Origin: Jacaranda mimosifolia
Lineage: Eukaryota; Streptophyta; Magnoliopsida; Lamiales; Bignoniaceae
DNA length: 64,000 nt
Direction of reading: 5' to 3'
Assembly: GCA_018894105.1 (NCBI GenBank)
Contig: CM032117.1
Span: 31,228,501 to 31,292,500, forward strand
The translations under genes were made by a program, and so were the position numbers. Each line of letters begins with the position of its first letter. Position 1 is the stretch's first letter. The notes beneath the pieces were generated by a model. That model was not told the origin of the DNA. It made no database searches and saw nothing but the letters and a program-made list of their open reading frames with translations. Of this stretch, positions 58,876 to 64,000 are shown piece by piece.

Positions 58876-59309
58876 GGCTATGTTTGGTTGTAAATCGGAC
58901 ATTTTGTCAAAATATTTTGATAAAATGATTTTTGGGAAGTGAGGTTTGGAGAATATGATGGTTGTTTATTTGTATTTTGAGTTGTAGGTAGAAAATATTT
59001 TAGAAAAAAGCTGTTTGTCTGGTTGTGTTTTGGCAATGTATAAGATGTCACATCAATAATTTTTTTTGTTGGGTTAATAGAGTGAAATTAATATTATAAA
59101 ATTATTTATGTGTGTGTATATATAAATTGGGTAGGGGGACAAAAAATAAGAGGGCTAGACATTGAGGAATGAGTAAGAAATGAATTGAGAGAGTATTTTG
59201 GGCCTTTTGGGGTGTACTTTGATAGTGGAGCTGGGGAATAGGTAGTTTGTTGTTTATTTATATTTTGGGAATTGAAAAATAAATTGGGAATATGCAACCA
59301 AATACAGCC
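58876..59309. mobile_element. Tourist-like (PIF/Harbinger) MITE, 434 bp
   Basis: The left end GGCTATGTTTGGTTG and reversed right end GGCTGTATTTGGTTG form a 15-bp terminal inverted repeat with two mismatches. TAA is duplicated on both sides (58873-58875 and 59310-59312). Size, termini and 3-bp TAA duplication fit Tourist-like MITEs. It lies downstream of the DUF1068 gene and has no ORF. Confidence 0.82.
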
Positions 59310-59465
59310 TAAGAAAATAAACTGTTATTTTCTTTAATTTTCGTTAAAATTATAGTTATTTATTGTCCCATCCAAAAGAGTACAAGATTATCTTTTTTAT
59401 GTTGAACATGTATAACTAATTCAATTATATTATTATAATTTGTCTATTTCTATATTTTAAATATA

Positions 59466-59533
59466 TAAAAAGAAAAAGAAAAAAGAAAAAAAAAGAAAAA
59501 GAAAAAGAAAAAGAAGAAGAAGAGGAAGAAAGG
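59466..59533 (+). repeat. AAAAG/AAG purine microsatellite
   Basis: A run of AAAAAG and AAG units on the plus strand about 0.4 kb past the stop codon of the DUF1068 gene. A poly(A) run of about 25 follows at 59693-59717. Confidence 0.85.
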
Positions 59534-59937
59534 AGCTTCATGCCTCGCCTCAACTTGGGATAGTAATTAATTTAAACATATTTCATTTCTTAAACAAGAA
59601 CTACTGCTTTCAACATTCTATTGTTCCTTTTTTCCATAATACTTAAGCAACATACATGAGAAGGTAAATGTTAATTTAAGTGAGAAAAAAACCCAAAAAA
59701 AAAAAAAAAAAAAAATCTCCGAGTTGAAAAAGCATCATCTTAATTTCAAAAACTAAAAGGCATCAACTACCAGAACTATCAGAACACAGTTTTCTTTTGC
59801 TTCCAACAAAGCAAGCATAAATTACCAAAAGAAAAGAAACCATATATTAACAAGAACTATACAAGCTTATGTCACTAAAATAAATTAAAAATGAAAAGAT
59901 GGCTATACTAGAAGTGAAAGAAAAATAATGGTCAGTT

Positions 59938-62591
59938 TTATAAATAACCATTCATGCTATCTTTCCAACCATATTCACGAGCTCGACTCATCCACAAAGC
60001 CGTAAGTTTGCGCTCTGCTGTGAGTGCTACTTCAGCCCTTTCCCTTGCTTCTTCGCAGCTCTCCACTCCAGCAATGCACTTTTCTGCTTCTTTCTGATAG
60101 TGTGAAGATGTTCTCTTCGCACCCATTATTAATGCCTTGGTACGTTGCAAGCTCTCACTGGTCACATTTTCATGTAAGCTAATTTCCTCAGACAGTAGAG
60201 ATATGATATCCTTCTTCATTTCATTATTTGTTTCAGGATCATCTTTACCACAATCTGTATGCAAAATAAGAAAATTTAATATCAACTGGAAGCAAAACCT
60301 CACCAAATAAGATATGTTTTTTGTAGTTCTTTTCACAAGTTTACTGCAAGATCAAAGAAATTGACCACAAGAAGATGTTAATTTGAGGTTCAATCCTTCT
60401 CGTTCCAACAAAGAAGAAAATAAAAGAGAACCAAAAGCCAATGATCAATGTCGGGGCAAAAAAACAACTAGCAAGTTTGCTTGAGACCACTAACCAAAAA
60501 GCATGGATATGCATACTTTTTGAATTCCTCGCCTCTGCTTTACAAAACCGAAAGATATGTATGATTATGAAAAACAAATTTTCAGGGATCTTGAAAACAG
60601 AGGTTTTCCACTAATGGAAGTTATAAAGAGAAAATCAGTGAAGCAATCTGTTATACAAATATTCTAACATGAATGACGACTTCTAAATTTGGAATTAGCA
60701 AAAGTAATAGAAGAAAAGACCCAAAAACAAAGGAGAAAAGCCTATATTAAAGAGGTAGAAATATAAAACATCACAAACTGCCATTTCTGAGGAGAAAATA
60801 ATACATTAACATAATGTAAAATGGATAAAAATAGGAGTTTTTCCAATGGGATCCTGACATAGCATATGAAAAGAATGCAAGCAATGAAACTAAAGAGCTA
60901 AAACAGGCAAATATGCAACCAACCTGCCAATGAGCTATTGATGACATCTGCAAAACGACAGAAAAGGAGATCAGATGTTACCAACATCAACAAGAATATA
61001 TTATGGTCACTTATCTGATTTTAAAAAGAGTATGGTTGTCATCTGTATGGATATCAGCAATCTTTTAGGGAAGAGAAGATATACAGAACACAACGCATTA
61101 AAAATAAAAAGAAGGATAATGCATAGAAAAAATAAAAAAAATCAAGTACATTTTACAGCACCAGAAAGAACTATGTATTACCAGAAACTGGTACTCCACA
61201 TGTTCAATGAACATACACACAGGAAGTCTTAAATCTAAAATATCACCATATAACTGCTAATGTAATTGTGTCAATGGGTAAAGAACAGAAAAAACACTAT
61301 TGAATGCGGAAGAACCTCAGCGAAGTTCTGTTTCTATCTCTGAGAATCTTTCCCATAATAGCTTCCATATGAAGCAATTCAGGTATAGAGGAATCCATGC
61401 CACTAATTAAAATCTTTGATTGTTTGAGCTTCTAAGTACATCTCTCCCACTTCACTTCTCTCTCATTGTGCATGTATATAAGTTTTGTGTCCATCCAACT
61501 CTTGAGTGGACCAAGGTCGTTTGATTCTGCTTAGTTTGCTTGCTTCAAACTATATGGTAAAGCTATCTAATTTTAATGCCAATTTTATAGCATGTCACTT
61601 TATTATTGGGGACAAACAACTCAAATTGATGCATATGTAACATACCATAATTATACTCCCGCAATCCCAAATTTATAGCTTCTCTTTTACGTGAGGGAAA
61701 GTTTTAGATAAGATTTGAGAAAGTGAAGGTAGTTTATCTTTACATTATTGTACCATAAAAGTTTCGGCAAAAAATTTCCATTTTATAAAATAAAGCCTTA
61801 TTCTGGAACATCCCAAAAAGGAAATATTAATTATCAGTTTGGGCCACTTGATGCTTATGAAAGCTATTTTCCAATTAGTTTACCATGCTTGAATTTAATC
61901 TTATGTTGGACTTGACCCTTAAACACCAACTTTGATAATAGTAGCTAGTGAGATTATCTAGTGGCTAAACAATTAAGATATCACAAACTAACATGGATCG
62001 GCGCCCCAATGCTTCCTGCATCCCTAGCAGTGGTTTAGACATGGAAAATGAACTCGAAACCTTCAAAGTAATCTGCAGTAAATTTTGATTAAGGATTTGT
62101 ATTGAAGTTAACTCCAGATATAGGAGCAAACACCTGCAGAGGTGAATTTCATCTTTAACTTCTTATAAGGATGACGCCAGAAATTAAACCACATCTGAGG
62201 TTCTACAACTTTATAGGTCTATATCAGGTTTCATGAAGCATCTGAAACTAATAGACTATACTAACTTTAAATATGTCAAATGCACTTCAAATGTAATGTT
62301 TCTCATTATTCTGTAGATTAAAAATGAATTAGAGGGGGGTCTGAGAGTTAAAAATTTACTGTTAGTGGTATTATACGTCAAACAAAACACTTGATCCTTT
62401 ATAGGGATATTTGATATGGTGCAGATTGCAGCGTAATCTAAGATTACATATATGCTTTATCCTATCTGCAAACCAAGCGACACCTAAGTCCATGCATTAG
62501 TAGCTTAGTCATTCATAAGGTTATCACCTCCCCAGCTTCACCAGCCAACATTAATATCTTTCATGTTCTTAAGAGCAGCAATTCTTCCATC

Positions 62592-62622
<31 letters not shown>

Positions 62623-63972
62623 TATTCATTTAAAAACTTTTGTCCAGTCATAAGCTTGCCTTTCCGTTCTTTTTTTCCTTTTTTTTTTTTTCTAAACTAA
62701 GAGGATCATGACTGGTTGTCCAACTACCCCGTGGGGGACTGGAACTTGCAATCAATGTACACATAGGAATGAGAGCTTACTAGTAAGCTTGCCTTTCTAA
62801 CATTGAATGTCTGGTGCTACACAAAAGAGTTAATAGGTTGAACTAGTCAATTTTATTAATTTCCACATAAAACTTCCTTAGTTATGTGGCAAGAATTTTC
62901 TTTTTCTGAATCTTGGCAGATCATCCAACTACAACGAAAAAAATTATTAATAACTTATATATCTCCTCTTATGTAAAGACATGCAATCCATATTCAGGTG
63001 ACCTTGCTAATTTCAGCTGCTCCAAGATCAATATTACATAATATTTAAACTCATACTGCTGGTTGAACAAGCACACAAACACATTTTCCATTAAGGGATA
63101 GCATACTAAGTGGAGGCTTCAATCTGAGGTGAGTGATGCGACTGCTTTTCATAACCATGCCCCATTAACAACTCTAAAACATTTGATGGATTTATTAAAT
63201 AATACAAGAATGCATAACTAAATGTAACAGCAGTTTACCAGAAATTACTTATACATCAACCTTCTAATGCCTTCTCTCTTCGACAAAAATCAAATTCACA
63301 GAAAATAAAATGCTATCTAAACCAATAATTTACCACTCCAAATATTAGTGTATCACAACCACAATACATCCCATCCATTGGCATTTATTTTGGCTTAACT
63401 CTATGTTAGACAGTAGAGCTTTAAAACTAAGCATAAATTAGCAGTTTTAGTGGTGTCCCTTCAACTTAAGCATAAACCATGTTGTTACATTAAACTGAAA
63501 AATGAATTGACATATGAGTTAACAAACAAGTAAAGAACAAATCAAAGAAACCACTGAACTAGAAATTATTAAATGAATATGCAAATGCAGGAATAAACTA
63601 GTATAAAGAACAGAACTGCTAAAATATTACTTTTTATGGCATAACATAACTACAACAGAAGCAATTATTTTCAACCATTAACAAGAAAACTCTATCTTGG
63701 ATAAATAAACAACCATAAACGGAAAAACTACATAAAATTGTCAATCAAATATGTTTGCAAGTAAAAACAAACTCACCTAGAGGCAAAGATTGGGGGCTCT
63801 CTAAAATGCAAGCACAAGAACAAGGGGGACATGAAGTAGCCAATGCAGTTGAATATTTTTGGGAATGCCTCTCAATGTAACAAATCAACAATAAGCCCAC
63901 CAAAACTAACACCATCCTCAGCACTTTAACACGGTTTACCCTGAAACTCGATTGTGAGTATGGATTAGCCAT
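59938..63972 (-). CDS. DUF1068 family protein (NKS1/ELMO-like), three exons, intact
   Basis: Exons on the minus strand: 63972-63777, 60947-60924 (24 bp) and 60254-59938, all with GT...AG introns (2829 and 669 bp). They join in frame to 178 codons plus stop. Near the N-terminus is one hydrophobic segment (residues about 18-33, VLRMVLVLVGLLLICY), a probable signal anchor. Then comes a Cys-rich CPPCSCAC (48-55), and the DCGKDDPE motif that opens the conserved C-terminal half, a coiled coil with YQKEAEKC, ESCEEARERAE and AERKLTALWMSRAREYGWKD. These are typical of plant DUF1068. Arabidopsis members (NKS1, ELMO proteins) are Golgi membrane proteins involved in Golgi integrity and cell adhesion. The role here is inferred from family. 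The start is chosen because it precedes the anchor and no upstream ATG is in the window. Confidence 0.9.
60948..63776 (-). other. Intron 1 of the DUF1068 gene
   Basis: 2829 bp intron with GT at 63776-63775 and AG at 60949-60948. It contains a TA microsatellite (62592-62622) and poly-T stretches. No coding element or MITE with clear ends was recognised. Confidence 0.75.
62592..62622. repeat. TA dinucleotide microsatellite
   Basis: About 30 bp of alternating TA interrupted by one C, in intron 1 of the DUF1068 gene. Confidence 0.85.
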
Positions 63973-64000
63973 AAAATCTCTGCTTTTTTCGCCTGAAAAT

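Overview
The window is plant nuclear DNA, from a flowering plant I cannot name. About 58 kb is a dense graveyard of nested transposable elements. The only clearly single-copy host gene is at the right end: a three-exon DUF1068 gene on the minus strand (59938-63972). There are no bacterial features, rRNA, canonical tRNA or CRISPR arrays.

Left third (1-20862): a family of Ty1/copia retrotransposons with unusually long LTRs (about 2.2 kb) and a leader of about 2 kb. Element A (+) runs from before 1075 to 20862. A 2.2 kb minus-strand solo LTR (7407-9611) sits inside its reverse transcriptase. Element B (-, 11508-19474) lies inside its 3' LTR. Element C (-, 26082-45338) is the same family. All three have decayed gag-pol. 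Between 20863 and 26081 is the wreck of a minus-strand Ty3/gypsy element plus unclassified DNA.

Middle (33230-45338): the 5' LTR of element C is stretched to 12 kb by later insertions. These are a 1.1 kb non-autonomous Mutator-like element (34085-35186), a CACTA-like element (36260-43394) carrying a tRNA-derived SINE-like stretch, an autonomous-type MULE nested inside the CACTA element (37255-43203), and a poly(A)-tailed retroinsertion (43471-45060). Target-site duplications can be read for these insertions, so their order is visible. The MULE carries two convergent genes: a decayed MuDR-type transposase (-) and an open two-exon GRF zinc-finger gene (+), an arrangement like mudrA/mudrB of maize MuDR.

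Right part (46242-58793): a non-autonomous Mutator-like element (TSD GAAATATAT) is split by a structurally complete 10.8 kb Ty3/gypsy element of the Tat type (46588-57373, TSD CATAT). The gypsy element has gag, PR, RT, two successive RNase H domains and IN, then an 86-87 bp tandem repeat and an antisense additional ORF with its own TATA box. A Tourist-like MITE (58876-59309) lies between this block and the 3' end of the DUF1068 gene.

The elements interact mainly by nesting. The gene-level content worth following is the MULE GRF gene, the gypsy antisense ORF and the DUF1068 gene. Domain calls come from reading motifs by eye; no search was run.
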